Shown piece after piece: positions 33,126 through 44,743 of a stretch of DNA of 64,000 nt. The DNA is from Tupaia tana (taxonomy: Eukaryota > Chordata > Mammalia > Scandentia > Tupaiidae). The notes beneath the pieces were generated by a model. It worked only from the letters and a program-made list of their open reading frames with translations, did not search any database and was not told where the DNA came from. The stretch is from contig JAKSZU010000006.1 in the NCBI GenBank assembly GCA_026018925.1, positions 128,975,592-129,039,591 of the forward strand, in the 5' to 3' direction. Every line of letters begins with the position of its first letter. The stretch's first letter is position 1. Made by a program: the position numbers and the translations under genes.

Positions 33126-34095
33126 GAAAGACTTTCATTTACTTATTTTGCTGTTTCAAACATGTTTTATATGACTAAAAAGATAATTGTTTGGGATTCT
33201 TTTTTTATTTATTTTGTTTTGTTTTCTTACTAAACCTAAATGAAAAAATGAATAGTATAATATTCTAGGATTATATGAAAAGACAACTTTGTCTCACCTT
33301 CTTGTTCTATAGTCACCCCATATAAAGAAAGGAAGTTTACCTAAAGCAGTCAGTTACTCACTGCACTAAGAATAGACTTTTTCATCTTCCTCTCCCATTT
33401 CCTAATTAATGGCAGTTTTATTGACACATATTGTGTACAATAGACCCAGTCAAATATTTTTCTAAATGTAGAGTTGAAAAAAAATCCCTTCCATTTTTTC
33501 TCCAGTCAAATTGTCACCAATGTATTATTCTGCTTTACTTAAAGTAAAATCAATCAATCAATCAATCAATCAATAATTGGAATCAGGCTCAGTGAAATGA
33601 CTAGCTAATGAGGTAAAAATGTTCATATTCAGCAATGTTGATTAAAAATATGTTTATACTATACATTCTGTTTTTAGAAACTCTTTAAAACTCTGTGTAT
33701 ATTGTTCATCACTTGCTGGAAACACACCATTGGGGGATTTTCTCTCCAAAGTATCACCTTCTTCTCCTGAATACTTTGAAGTCAGTGCAGTGATGGGGAT
33801 AAAAAGATGTAATCTCTAGAGATTACCTCAGTTTAAAATTCTAATTTGCTTTAATATAATAATGCTGAAAAGATGTACTTTTGAGCAAATATATTTGTTA
33901 TTGAACAAGCAAATATTTCCAAGCATTAGCTGCCTGGATATTATAAAGGTATTATTCAGCAATGATGAGTAGCCCTAGTTTAATGAAGTTACATCTTCTC
34001 CAGCTTTGTCTTCTACATAGCCAATTGTTTTTTGAGGCATAAAATTTAAACCTGTTAACAGAACATGTGAACTTATAGCTGCCGAAGAATACAAA
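33126..34095. other. Unassigned; L1 3' trace and (AATC)n
   Basis: 'cagttttattgacacatatt' (33412) followed by 'caatagacccagtcaaatat' resembles an L1M 3' end. An (AATC)n microsatellite lies at 33548-33575. No gene seen. Confidence 0.4.
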
Positions 34096-34097
34096 CA

Positions 34098-34395
34098 GAG
34101 GCCAGCAAGTCACTTGGTGGTTAAGGCACTGGGCCTCACATGGCTGGCCGCGGTTTGAGTCCTGGACCTGGAGGCTTGAAAGTCACACAGGGTGCGTGTG
34201 GATACATGCCTCAAATCCCAGGAGGATAATAGAGGAGAGGGGATTGTGGCATGGTCATCCTCCTTGCGGAGGGGGGATTGATGGGGGGGGGGTTGATTTT
34301 TCACTTTCCCCTCTCACTGTCTTGCTTTATCTCTGTCCAGTGAGTGCGTGCACCCTAAGGCATAAATCTACAAAAACAAATGAACAAACAGTAAA
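34098..34395 (+). mobile_element. tRNA-derived SINE
   Basis: Head 'gaggccagcaagtcacttgg' at 34098, B box 'gcggtttgagtcctgga' at 34149, G-rich segment 34268-34291 in place of the palindrome, CT-rich part, A-rich tail. Confidence 0.8.
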
Positions 34396-34639
34396 GAAAA
34401 ATTCAAGCACACTTTACTGAAGTTTATGCTGAAGATATAAAAAACTATTTTAATATTAGATTTGTGCTAATTTTTTTACACTGAGAGAAAAATATTGTAG
34501 TTTATTGAAATAGTTGTCAAGAGTTACTTCAGCATTCACTAACAATTTATTTTATTTATTGTATTTTTCTTAACAACCTAACCCTACATGAGTTTTGCTT
34601 TCCTGCAAACAATCGTGCTTCTGTTGCCCAAAGGTACTG

Positions 34640-35290
34640 TCCACCTTCTGATTATGTGACTCCCTCGCCTAGCACTTTTCAGTAGTTCCCCATACTTCCC
34701 CGTCTGAAGTTCCAACTCCTTAGTTTAACAGATTGTAGCCTTTAATGTCCTGACTTCTGACTGCCTCCTTAGGCGTGTCGCCTGCTAGTCTCCAGGAGCC
34801 CGTAATCATCTCCTTGTTCAGTGTTCAGAAGGAGCAGTCTGTGAGCCAGCTTTTACTTTCTCCACTCACCCTCTTCAACCATACTTTTGTTGGGGTTCAG
34901 AAACGGTCTCCCCAAAGATTGGCATTTGAACAGGCTGAATTAGGAAACAGCTTGGAGCTCAAGTCTTTCCCTGACCTTTCTCCTACTTCCTGTCGGTCAT
35001 CTTTGACCTTCCTTCTCCCCCCAAGTGTCACCTGAGCTTTTATGAACTAAGCTCATGGCGCAGGAAGAAGATTGAGGAGCGTCAGCATATCTAGACAGCG
35101 TCACGAGTTATCATTGTCTTCTAGGCCCGTCCAGCTCCTGGAGAGAGTTATTTACTCACCACTGAGCATTGGAACCAGTCTTTCCCCAAAAGTCCTTTAG
35201 TCTGTACTCCCCACTTTCCTCTTCCTTAAGAGGAGGGTAGTTAAGCCACAACCAAGTCACTATTATTTGAACTCATAATTTCCTATGATT
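34640..35290 (+). mobile_element. L2 fragment, less AT-rich
   Basis: 'cttttcagtagttccccata' (34674), 'gaagttccaactccttagtt' (34705), 'tgtcctgacttctgactgcc' (34746), then 'tttccctgacctttctccta' (34966) follow the L2 order 'cagtggctccccattgcc', 'aaactccttagcc', 'ccctgacc'. The open frame of 86 codons inside is incidental. Confidence 0.6.
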
Positions 35291-35330
35291 CCTGTGTACA
35301 AATCTATCTGTTAAAATACATCTGTATGGG

Positions 35331-35868
35331 ACCAGCAGATGGCATAGTGGTTGTGTTGTTGGACTCCCACATGGCCAACTGCAGGTCTAAACCTGGACCT
35401 GGTGACTTCCAAATCGTACCAAGTACATGTGTGTACATGTCTAGATCCTGGGAGAAGATGGAGGAGAAAGGATTATGGCATGGTCATCCCCCCGGGGGGT
35501 GATTTCTCTCTTTCCCTCTCACTGTGTCTGTCTGTCTGTCTGTCTTTCTCTCTCCAGTGAGTACATGTGCCCTAAGGCAAGGCTTTTTTTGTTTGTTTGT
35601 TTTTAGATTTTTGCTTGCCAGAGAGAGACAGAGACAGAATGTGAGAAATCACTACCCACCCCCCCCCACTCACTTCCCCAGGGAGGACCGTCATCCCAAT
35701 CCTTTCTCCTCCATTCTTCTCTCAGGATTTTGGACATGCATTCACACATGCCCTGTGTGAGTTTTAAGCTGCCAGGTCTGGGACTCAAACTGCAATTGAC
35801 TATGTGGGAGTTCAGCAACATAACCATTATGCCATCTGCTGGTCATGGCAAAAATCTCTTTAAAAAAT
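35331..35868 (+). mobile_element. tRNA-derived SINE split by a second SINE
   Basis: Head 'gggaccagcagatggcatag' at 35330, body 'agatggaggagaaaggatta' at 35456, CCCCCCGGGGGG-type palindrome at 35489-35498, then '...gccctaaggca' at 35578. Its A tail 'aaaaatctctttaaaaaatc' resumes at 35849 after the inserted copy. Confidence 0.85.
35583..35845 (-). mobile_element. tRNA-derived SINE nested in a SINE tail
   Basis: (GTTT)n tail complement, 'gatttttgcttgccagagag', C9 run at 35660-35668, right end 'atgccatctgctggtc'. Inserted head-in into the tail of the 35331 copy, so it is the younger of the two. 'ggca' words at both junctions suggest a short target duplication. Confidence 0.85.
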
Positions 35869-35869
35869 C

Positions 35870-37164
35870 TGTATGCCTTTCCCCTTATTAATAATCTGCC
35901 AATTGTCAGCTTTTTTTCAGCAGACCCTTTGAGTCGGAAAAGGACATTTCTATTGTCCTTAAAATGTCATACTCGCAAACCCACTGGAGAGTAAATCTCA
36001 ATTATGAAATAAAAATATACTTAATGTGCTTACTTCTCTAATAGTTTTAGTTATTTAAAATCTCTCCATTTTAAGATTCAGAGCTCATGTATTTTCCTTC
36101 TCTCCGATGGGGCCCATTGATTTTGTGGATTAGGAAGGACTATCTTTTACTTCTTTTCTCACTTCCCCACCTAGAGAGAAGGGTGGGAGGAAAATATCTG
36201 CTTTCTGGCTCCAGCCCCTTCCTTGGTGTGCTAGGGTAGGTGGGAGAGAGATAAAAAAGACTAGCATCCCTTCCTTATCAGGCACTTCCATATTTGCTGT
36301 TGCTGGTCCTCGCTTCCCTGCCTAACAGTGGCAGACCACAGGCCTCTCTGCTGTTGAAATCCAAATGCTTAAGCCCTTCAGCAGGCCCTTCTGGGGCCTC
36401 TAACTTGACAGTTCCCAGATGTGCCCAGCCAGCTGCACCTGGGCCTCCGCCACTCACTTCTGTCAGTACACACCAGCCTCTCGCTGCTCAGGCCCCTCAC
36501 CGTCCTGTGTCCTGTTGGTCTGGCATTGGGCAGACAGTTCAAGCTACGTTCCACAGATTTAGCTTGTTCACTGTCACATTCTCACCATGCCAAGTGGTTG
36601 GCTCAGAAGCTTCTCTGTGCTGCCGACCACCACTACCTCATATCCTGTGATTTTTCTCCAGTTCTCTGGTTCTTGTGTTCTTGGAGGCGCAGGTGGGAAA
36701 AGTAGCAATTTCGCTATCTACGCACATGTCCAAGCAGGCAGGGCGATACCAGTCTCTCTTGTCAAGCAACCCTAATCTCTGCAAATGAGCCTCTGGGATC
36801 CCCTTTTCAATGGACATTTTTGGTCAAATAAGTTCTGCCATTTATTATCCAGATAACCTGTTTCCTTACCCCTCAGCAGTAATTAATAATGATAATTTTA
36901 CCCTAAAGAAATCATCTCAAGGGTTAAATGAAATAATGTGTAATAATTCTTATAATGCAAAATCTTGTAAAGTCTATAACTATAGAAATATAAGTATCAT
37001 ACCATTTCTGATATTTCAACATCTCAAAAACCTCAGAGGTTTTTTTGTTTTGTACTATAAAATATGATTATTGAGCATAATGCTAAATGTAGATAATAAG
37101 TAGATAACCTGCAGAGTACTTATGGTTTTTGATTAATGCCAGTGGGAAGAAATAGATAATATCT
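35870..37164. other. Unassigned, GC-richer block at 36,100-36,790
   Basis: The sequence from about 36,170 to 36,790 is markedly richer in G and C than its surroundings and is not a repeat I recognise. Overlapping frames of 118 and 94 codons (36294-36650, 36421-36705, plus) exist. GC-rich DNA has fewer stops, and neither shows a domain, so I do not call a gene. An exon or an old LTR cannot be excluded. Confidence 0.4.
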
Positions 37165-37165
37165 T

Positions 37166-37411
37166 TTTTTTGGGGGGGGGGATTTTTGCTATAGGGCATG
37201 TGTGCTCACCAGAAAGACAGAGAGACAGAAAGTGAGAAATCACCTCTCCAAGGGGGAATGACTATACCGCAACCTCTTCTCCATTCTCCTCTCAGTTTTT
37301 GGGGCATGCACACACATGTGCCCAGAGTGAATCTCAAGTCACTGGGTCTGGGACTTGAACCATGATCCAGTTGGAGTCAAGTGATGTAATCATTATGCCA
37401 TCTGCTGGTCC
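37166..37411 (-). mobile_element. tRNA-derived SINE, class A
   Basis: T run and G10 run at 37164-37181, 'gctatagggcatgtgtgctc', right end 'atgccatctgctggtccc'. Flanks 'aatagataat' and 'aatagctaat' are a probable target duplication with one change. Confidence 0.88.
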
Positions 37412-37494
37412 CAAAATAGCTAATACTTTTTACTGAAATTATGTTATATCTTTTCTGATCAAAATGATGAATGCTTCTCTCATTTTCATCAGTC

Positions 37495-37762
37495 TTTATT
37501 TTTTTTTACAACTTTTTTCTTATTCATGATAAAATGTGTGTACATGGATGTAAGAGAGAAAGAGAAAGAGAGATGAGTACCTTCCAGAGTCTAGTCACAT
37601 TACAATCCCCTTTCTCCAGTTCTCTAACCCATTGCATCTTGGGCACTGACTCATGTGCCTGGTGTGTTTCTGACTGGCAAGTCCAGGGACTCAAACCACA
37701 GTCATCATGTGGAATCCAGCTTTCTTGAGTAGCACATTACCACTGCACTGTGAAGCTGGCTC
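37495..37762 (-). mobile_element. tRNA-derived SINE, class D (very old)
   Basis: 'gtaagagagaaagagaaaga' at 37550, 'ttctccagttctctaaccca', 'gggactcaaaccacagtcat', right end 'cactgcactgtgaagctggc'. Same layout as 23,632. Confidence 0.6.
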
Positions 37763-38683
37763 ATGTTTTTATCAGTATTATTCACAAAGTCCACAATACT
37801 TGGAGTTTTGGCTTAATAACTCATGTAATTTGAAGATGAAATGATGAGTTTCTTTTTCCCCTCCTAGTGTTGGGAATAATAGACATTGTCTTTCTGAATA
37901 AGTTTTGAATGCTCACTACTGAAAATAGATGACTCCTAACATTGCTTGATTGATTGCAAAACATGCTAAATTATTTCTAAAAGTAAGTAACTTCTAATTC
38001 AATAAGAAACTGTAACTTCAGTGTTTATAGAATGAAAATTTAGTATAGGTCTGTTCTAAAGGTGTTCCCTATGGGTAAAAATGTAAAATTGAGTTCCAAG
38101 TCATTAAATTAGAGAAATATTTTTGGCTTTCCCACTTCTGATACTCCTTTCATCTAGAGAATTCGAATGGCATGTAAGTCCTTTGAAAGATGGCTTCTTA
38201 TACAGTTGAATCTTAAATTTGTTTTTCAACTATTAATAGATTCTCAATCAAAGTGTTTCAAGTGAAAATAAAAGGACCAGAATGAGTAGAATTTAGAAGT
38301 TTTTCTATCAGAGATAGGAATGACTTTTCTCATTGTATTCTCTGTACCTCAAAATGGTCCTAACAAGATTTCTAAACTAGAAAAGAAATGTACTTTGGCC
38401 AGTTTTATGAGCAATGTGGTCATATCCATGTACATACATAAAAAAGAAACATTTCAACAACCCTTACATGATTGTTTTACATTGTCAATCTTTTTGAATG
38501 ATTACCTTGACTATAATCATTAAGATTATTTGATTGAGAGTGAGGAACTAAGATGAGGAAATACAGAAGAGAGAATTAGACTTTTCATAAATTTATAATG
38601 CCAGAAGAAATATCTTAGATAAGTAGGATCTCATAATACAATGGAAGACTGACAATTGAGTTATAGTAAGCCCCAGTATTGGG
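37763..38683. other. Unassigned, no gene seen
   Basis: AT-rich unique-looking DNA without a recognised repeat. Confidence 0.4.
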
Positions 38684-38865
38684 GGACTGGCAGGTGTTAT
38701 GGTGGTTAAGGGCATTGGACTCCCACATGGTGGACTGTGGTTCGAGTCTCACACCTGGCAGCTTGCTCTCTCACTCTCCCCCAGCCCCCACTCTGTCCCT
38801 CTCTGGTCAAGTTAAAATAAATAAATAAATACAGTTAAATAAAATTATTCTTTTTTAAAAAAGAA
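38684..38865 (+). mobile_element. Short (class B) tRNA-derived SINE
   Basis: Head 'gactggcaggtgttatggtg' at 38686, B box 'gtggttcgagtctcaca' at 38738 (close to the canonical GGTTCGANTCC), directly followed by CT-rich sequence, 'ctctggtcaagttaaaataa' and an AAAT-type tail. The body is absent, as in the other class B copies. Confidence 0.88.
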
Positions 38866-38902
38866 TAAGCCCCATTATAATGTCAAGAATGAGTCATATT
38901 TT

Positions 38903-39170
38903 TGTTTCCTTATGAGATAGAGAGAGGGGTAGCAAGAGAGAAACAGAGAGACAAAGAGAAAGGGAGAAAGAGATAGGCATTTTCATCAGGATCTCACTAT
39001 GTGTTGTGATTTTCCTACATCAGCCTTCAATGAACTAGGATCATAGATCTACACAACCAGGCCCAGTGTGTTTGGGTTGGCCTAGAACCAAACCCAGGCT
39101 GTCCATGTGGGCTCCAACCTTCCAAGTGGTGATGTTATCTGTGTGCCAGTCACCATGGCTGGACCACATA
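38903..39170 (-). mobile_element. tRNA-derived SINE, class C
   Basis: GA-rich segment 38918-38975, 'gcattttcatcaggatctca', 'ctgtccatgtgggctccaac', right end 'tgtgccagtcaccatggctgg'. Confidence 0.65.
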
Positions 39171-40334
39171 TTTTTAAAATACACCTATTATTCTGGAAGG
39201 GAATCACCTGTCTAATATCTGATCTGTTAATGTACCTTTACCTTTTCTCAGTTAAAATTAGAAATTTAAAACAGTGCATGTGTATTTGTGTGCGTATTTA
39301 GCACATACCTAGAATTTAGTGAAACAGTGGAATTCAAAATAGTCCATTTTCCAAAGATTATTTACAGAATATTGATTACATAAAATATCCCTGATAAAAT
39401 GCACTTTTTTAGATTACTAGTACATAATTAAACAAAATAAGACATTTTGAGTACTATATTTGGATGCTTTTACCATTATTACTGACAATTTAAAAAAATT
39501 GCCATAGTTATTATCTTGGTCACAATTGAAAAACTTCTTTTTTATTAGTGGTGACTGTGGGGTCATAAGGCAGCAGAGACTAATGGAAGGGGCCAGGCTC
39601 GTTTCTGTTGCCTCAGTTCCAGTGAGTGTTTGATAAGAATATAACAGATTGCGGTAAACTGTTTTTACAATTGGGAAATAGCAACTGAGTGCAAGTTTTT
39701 AAAAATAGCTAATCCTCTCCTTTTGATAGTTTGCATGTGGTTATAGTCTCTCATCTTTCCATTTTTTTTTTTTTTTTTTACTTTTTGAAGTTGGGGATTA
39801 GAAAGAGAGTGAAAGAACCAAAAATGTTTGAGCTCTTCAAGCTACCTCCTCTCTTGATTAGCATTTGTCTCCTTTCCATTCTACCCTCTTCATTTCTAAC
39901 ACCGTTTAGGAGGAATATATCCCTACCATGGGCTTTAATTCTCCCCCTTTCTCTAAACATCCAATTCCACTTCTACCTCTTATTTTGCTTAATAGCCACA
40001 CTTCGATATTACGCACCATTTTTGACACCATCTTTCTCTTCTTCCGTATTTAACCTACTGTGTAGTTGTCCTCCCAGGTAGCTTCTGTCCTCCACTGACA
40101 TCAGTCTTGGACTGCATCTCAGCATTTCTGATTGCTCTCAAAGGATATCAAGGAGCAAAGCATGACAGAGAAATGAGATGTAGTACCTAAAATTTGTGTG
40201 GGCATATGTGAGAAGGGAGAGGAGAGTCACACTGTGCACTACATAACACTTATTTAAACCTCTTGTTATACATATCTCTATCTTTCTCAGAATTAGACAT
40301 CACATGTTTTCACCTGCCTTCTTGATGTTCTGTC
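39171..40334. other. Unassigned, no gene seen
   Basis: Contains a T18 run at 39761-39779. A 116-codon plus-strand frame (39731-40081) begins in it; its hydrophobic runs come from T-rich DNA, so no gene is called. Confidence 0.4.
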
Positions 40335-40548
40335 AACCCCCATGAAAAGACAATGCCAATGTTGATGTCACTATTTAGCCCAACTTCAGCAGCCAAGTGG
40401 AAAGGAGACTTGACCCAACTGTAGCCTGAAACAGCCAAGTCCAGCCAACCAGCAGATCCCTAAGCAAAAAAGATCAACTCGTGACCATGACCTATGAGCT
40501 AGAAGTGAATGTTTGCATTTATAAACACTGAGATCCTAGGTGGGTTTT
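40335..40548 (+). mobile_element. MLT1-like LTR 3' part (MaLR)
   Basis: 'aaaggagacttgacccaact' (40402), 'agtccagccaaccagcagat' (40438), 'tgcatttataaacactgaga' (40515) and a 'tcctaggtggg' end follow the 3' part of MLT1 LTRs, which end near 'gtttaagccactgagttttg'. Fragment only, no retroviral genes. Confidence 0.5.
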
Positions 40549-40597
40549 TTGTTTTGTTTTCTTTGTTTGTTTGTTTCCAATGTCTGACTAATATTAG

Positions 40598-40945
40598 GGA
40601 CTTCCAAAAGTTTCTGGAAAAATGAAATTAAAGTATGAGTTTATTTAGCGCAAAATTTTTAAGAGCCAGCCCCAAAGCATAGCACTTAAGCCCTGTGCAT
40701 AGATACCCAGATCCCATGTGACTGATAACAGTTCAAGTCCTCACCCCAGAGGCTTGAAAACATGCTCAGTGCATATGTGTGTATGCGTCAACTAGATGGA
40801 AACAGAGGGAAAAGGATTGCAGCCCCATTCGGAAGTGCTTCCTCTCTCTCTTCCTTATTGGCAAGTACACATATTCTTGGGTAATTAAAAAAAAATATTA
40901 AGCCCATGTATGTTCTTTCAGAATATGCATATTCTATGAACTTAA
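40598..40945. mobile_element. Mariner-like palindromic element, copy 4, split by SINE
   Basis: Left 'tagggacttccaaaagtttc', 'ttatttagcgcaaaattttt' up to the SINE, then 'aagcccatgtatgttctttc' and the right end 'atattctatgaactt'. Second copy of this family that received a SINE. Confidence 0.6.
40661..40902 (+). mobile_element. tRNA-derived SINE, old, nested in mariner-like element
   Basis: Head 'agagccagccccaaagcata' at 40662, 'gttcaagtcctcaccccaga' B-box region, 'agagggaaaaggattgcagc' body, A-rich end 40887-40899. Confidence 0.72.
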
Positions 40946-41034
40946 CAATTGGTCCAGCTATGAAGAAACATCAAGTTAACTAAAACAAGTAAAATTAGAA
41001 AGAAGAGAAAGTAGAAAGTAAAAAGAAAGACAAA

Positions 41035-41115
41035 GCATTTTACATATTTTTTCTATTCTCACCAACACTATAATATACTACTAATTTTTATCTCCAATTT
41101 ATATACGAAGAAGTT
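41035..41115 (-). mobile_element. MIR-like trace
   Basis: 'agcattttacatattttttc' then 'atctccaatttatatacgaa' and 'gaagttcaaagggtatata' follow the MIR 'ttattatctccattttacagatgagg' order backwards. Weak. Confidence 0.4.
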
Positions 41116-41267
41116 CAAAGGGTATATACATGATCTTAGCAGTAGCTGCTTCTTGGAAAAATGCGTTAAGGACATGTACGTGGGAGGGTGCTGCTGGATT
41201 TCGTTTCTCATTTTATTCATGAACTTTTCTTTTTACTATCAAAATACACTGATTTAAAACTACAAAG

Positions 41268-41380
41268 TATCATTAGAAAGTTCATGGAAAGTGTGTATAT
41301 GGAGAAACCATTCCTGGATTTCAAAAATTTTGCACCCAAATAAACTTGTACTTTAATCAATTCCATTTTCTCATGAAAAT
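41268..41380. mobile_element. Mariner-like palindromic element, copy 5
   Basis: 'agaaagttcatggaaagtgt', 'tggatttcaaaaattttgca', 'aataaacttgtactttaatc', 'ttccattttctcatga'. Right end incomplete. Confidence 0.65.
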
Positions 41381-41458
41381 CACATATGTATTCTCTATTA
41401 AATTGATTAATATTCTCAATTAATTCCTATTTCTCTATTAAAATCACGTATGTATTCC

Positions 41459-41716
41459 TTTTTTTCTTTAGAGATTTTTGCTATAGGGCACATGCACTTA
41501 CAAGAGAAACAGAGAGAGACAGAAAGAAAGCAAGAAATCACTCCCCCCCACTCCATGTGGGAGTGGCCATGCCACAATCCCTTCTCTTCTATTCACCTCT
41601 CGTGATCTCATACACATATGCCCGGTGTGAGTTTTAAGCCTCAGGGTTCGGAACTGGAACCATACTCAACTATATGGGAGTTCAGCAATGTAATCATTAT
41701 GCCATCTGCTGGTCCC
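41459..41716 (-). mobile_element. tRNA-derived SINE
   Basis: T-rich left end, 'gctatagggcacatgcactt', body 'cccttctcttctattcacct', right end 'atgccatctgctggtcccc'. Flanking 'tatgtattcctt' and 'catattctt' may be an eroded duplication. Confidence 0.85.
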
Positions 41717-44189
41717 CACATATTCTTAAATTTAAAAAAATGGAAACTGAGACTGTGTGGATTTGAGTAAGACATTGGGCTGGGACCTAATTCTATGTAG
41801 TAAATCCACATTCACTTGTACACATGAAGTTTACCTCCGGCTTTGAGTCTTAGCTATACATTAAACAGTGTAAATTCTTACTATACATTAAACAGTGTAA
41901 GCAACTGTTTCAATCACTTTTCTGTTCCTGTGTTGGCTGACATATTTCCAACTATTGTCATCTCATTCCTTCTTATGGAAAACTTCCATTTTGCAACCAA
42001 TGGTTCCCCTGCTCCCATCTGTTGAGGTGAAGAGCAACAGCACTTGTGCTCACATATGTCAGAGACTTAGAACCCCAGGCAGATGTGTTCTGGGATGCTA
42101 ACTGTTCCAGCATCTGGGCTGCAGATGACCCTGCAAGAAGGTGCTGTCTGCTCGCTATAAGCTTCCGAAGTTGAATAAACATGGGAGCTTTGTTCCCATT
42201 ATTAATTTGCTATTAAGAACCTTGACCCTATTTCTGTTAGCAGTTCTGCCATGGCATTTATATTCCACATCTTGCTTGTTAACACCTAAGAATAGAATTT
42301 GGGTATTAGTAAAACAGAGAGTGTTTTCTCATCCTCTTTCCCAAGAATATATAGGGTGTGAAGATGTTGAGCAGAATGTATTTTCCCATCATAGTCCACT
42401 TTTAAGCAAACTGAGAGATTAAAACCATTCTTTCAGGCTTTCATCTCCTAACTTCAGAGAGAAATTTCTGACAACCTCACCATTAAAACAGCAAACCTAG
42501 GATTACCCTAATACATTAATTAATTAAGGAGAAGCATCTGCAGAAGGAATAAGTATCTGCTAGAATGTGCTGCATCACCCAATGTGAAATGTTGGATACT
42601 TCCTTCCAACAACAGAAGACTCTAAAACATCACAGATCAGAGGACAATCTCGCACAGCCTTAAAGTGACCAAGGGTACCGTGACACTGACAAAAGCATAA
42701 TTTATTTGCCCTTGCTAAGAGACCACAGAATATGAGAAAACTAACTTAATGAAGTCAGTGATACTCAAAGAAGCTCTCTGAGTGGGAACCAGGACTTTTG
42801 GAATTTAAAGAAGAAATATATCCCAGAGAAAGGCATCTTGGCTATCCAAGAAGGTTTTAGCAACCTTACAGGCTTCAGTGATTAATTATTTTAATATGGT
42901 GGTGATTGCAATCTTGGCTTGAAAGGTGCAATAGAAAAACACTTCCAAATATTTATACACATTGGGCCAAAGTTTTAGCAAAAAGAAATTCATAACTTCC
43001 CACTAGGGACTATGACTGCATCGTCAAATCTATTTGCAACATCTTTTTGTGCATGTAGTCATTTAACAACCATCTTAACAAATTACCAATTCAAATGCTG
43101 TTTTGGAATTCAAGACCAAAATATATTGCTTCCCTGCTTTCACAACATATAATCAATCTTTGTGATTAAAAAAAAAAGGTTTAAGAGGTAAATATACAGT
43201 CACATCTCCTCTTTAAAGCACGTTTCTCATTTTCTAGTAGATCCATAGGCCAAGGAGTTTTCTGTGTAAGCAGTTCTGATGTGTTGCTAAATTCTGCTAA
43301 CCTGCAACCAGGTTGACACTGAACAAAAATTGGTAAAAATCCCATTTAGTATGACTTGTGCTAATAACAAAATACAATATGTTGATTAAAAAGTCAAATG
43401 ACTTAATGCACATTTACCTCGTGTGCTAGCACATTATTCGTATCAGGTCACAGTAATGCGATGAGATGTTAAATGGGAGTGTCACATCCATGAAAGCAGA
43501 GGTATGTAGTTTGATACCAATCACAGACTCTGCTTTTAACATACTTATTTTGAAGGGTAATATGGAGTTTGGGTCACATTTCTCTTAGCACTATCACAAG
43601 CCAAGAAGCACACAGGCATACACAAGCCAAGAAGCACACATGCATAGAGTTTTAAAGATTAAAAACCCAGAATTTTCCAGCAATGGAAACTGAGAAAACT
43701 CCTAAGACTAGAGAGTGAAAAAAAAACAATTTTTCTCTCTTTATAATAGATGTGTATTAGTCATTATATCATAAAGAATAAATTTGCAAATATACACTAC
43801 TTATGCCTAATATTTTACAGGTATACAATACAATAATTTGTGGTATATTATTACTCTTTTGTTTACAGTGGCCAATTGAATAACACCAAAACACATAGGT
43901 ATGCATGTAGAGCTACTGTAAATAATTTTTTAATTTAAAATATCATAATTTCAATGCCCTAGCCAAGAACCTATTGCCTATTCTTTTAGGTTTGTTTGTT
44001 TTTTTGTTTGTTTGGGTTTTTTTGCTAACAACTCAAATGATCAAAATGCCTACTGCTGAGGATTAAATTCATAAGATTTAATCCATATTCTCCAAAGCCA
44101 ACATTTTTATAATTACATATTAATATGTATTTAAAGAGCCATTTGGAAGAAAGAATATGTACAAGTGCATATTCAGAAAATTCTGTTGG
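41717..44189. other. Longest unassigned stretch, no gene seen
   Basis: About 2.5 kb with no repeat I recognise. It contains two short tandem duplications: a 27-base unit at 41854-41880 followed by 20 identical bases, and a 26-base unit repeated once at 43595-43620 and 43621-43646 with one mismatch. Frames are short. It is the best place in the window to look for conserved noncoding DNA. Confidence 0.45.
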
Positions 44190-44412
44190 GCGTGGACAAT
44201 AATACTGCAGTAAAATGTGACGCTCTGCAAGGCTGACCCACATAGGAAGGTTCCTGGTTCAAGTCTGGAGACCTTGTGTACACTGGGCACATGCATACCC
44301 ATGATGGGGAGCTGAATTAGGGTGCTGTCCAAACCTTCTTGGTCTTTATATCTTCCTGTCTCTCACTTTCACTCTCACTCATGAGAAGATAAAATAAATA
44401 AACTAAAAAACA
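44190..44412 (+). mobile_element. tRNA-derived SINE, class C
   Basis: 'ggctgacccacataggaagg' (44232), B box 'tggttcaagtctggaga' at 44254, CT-rich segment 44350-44380, tail 'aaaataaataaactaaaaaa'. The head is poorly preserved. Confidence 0.68.
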
Positions 44413-44743
44413 AAAGGTCTTCAGTTTTCTGAGGGCATTTCAAGTTGCTTTGTGGTTAGACTTGTCATGCACATACCCTGTGAAATAGATCCAGGATCAA
44501 TAAAGATGGACACAGTAAAGAGACAGACAATGACACAAGTTAAGGAGAAAAGTCCTAAGATTACATTTTGAACATGGAGCTGTCTACTTCTAAATGTGAA
44601 ATTTTCCATGAGTGGAACTGTTATAGCAACCAAGCAATCACTTAGTAGAGATGCTTCAAAAACATCTACGGTTTTCCTCTGGGTGGTTTTTGGAGTAGAA
44701 GATGATCATTTGTCAAAACGTAAGAAGGAGGAGGCCCCAAATA

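Noticed and set aside
34775..35035. 86-codon plus-strand frame as an exon
   Set aside because: It lies within sequence that follows L2 order; an incidental frame.
36294..36650. 118-codon frame with a hydrophobic start as a possible secreted protein
   Set aside because: GC-rich DNA gives long chance frames; a second overlapping frame is equally open and no family is recognisable.
39731..40081. 116-codon hydrophobic frame as a membrane protein
   Set aside because: Begins in a T18 run; hydrophobicity follows from T-rich codons; no protein family recognised.
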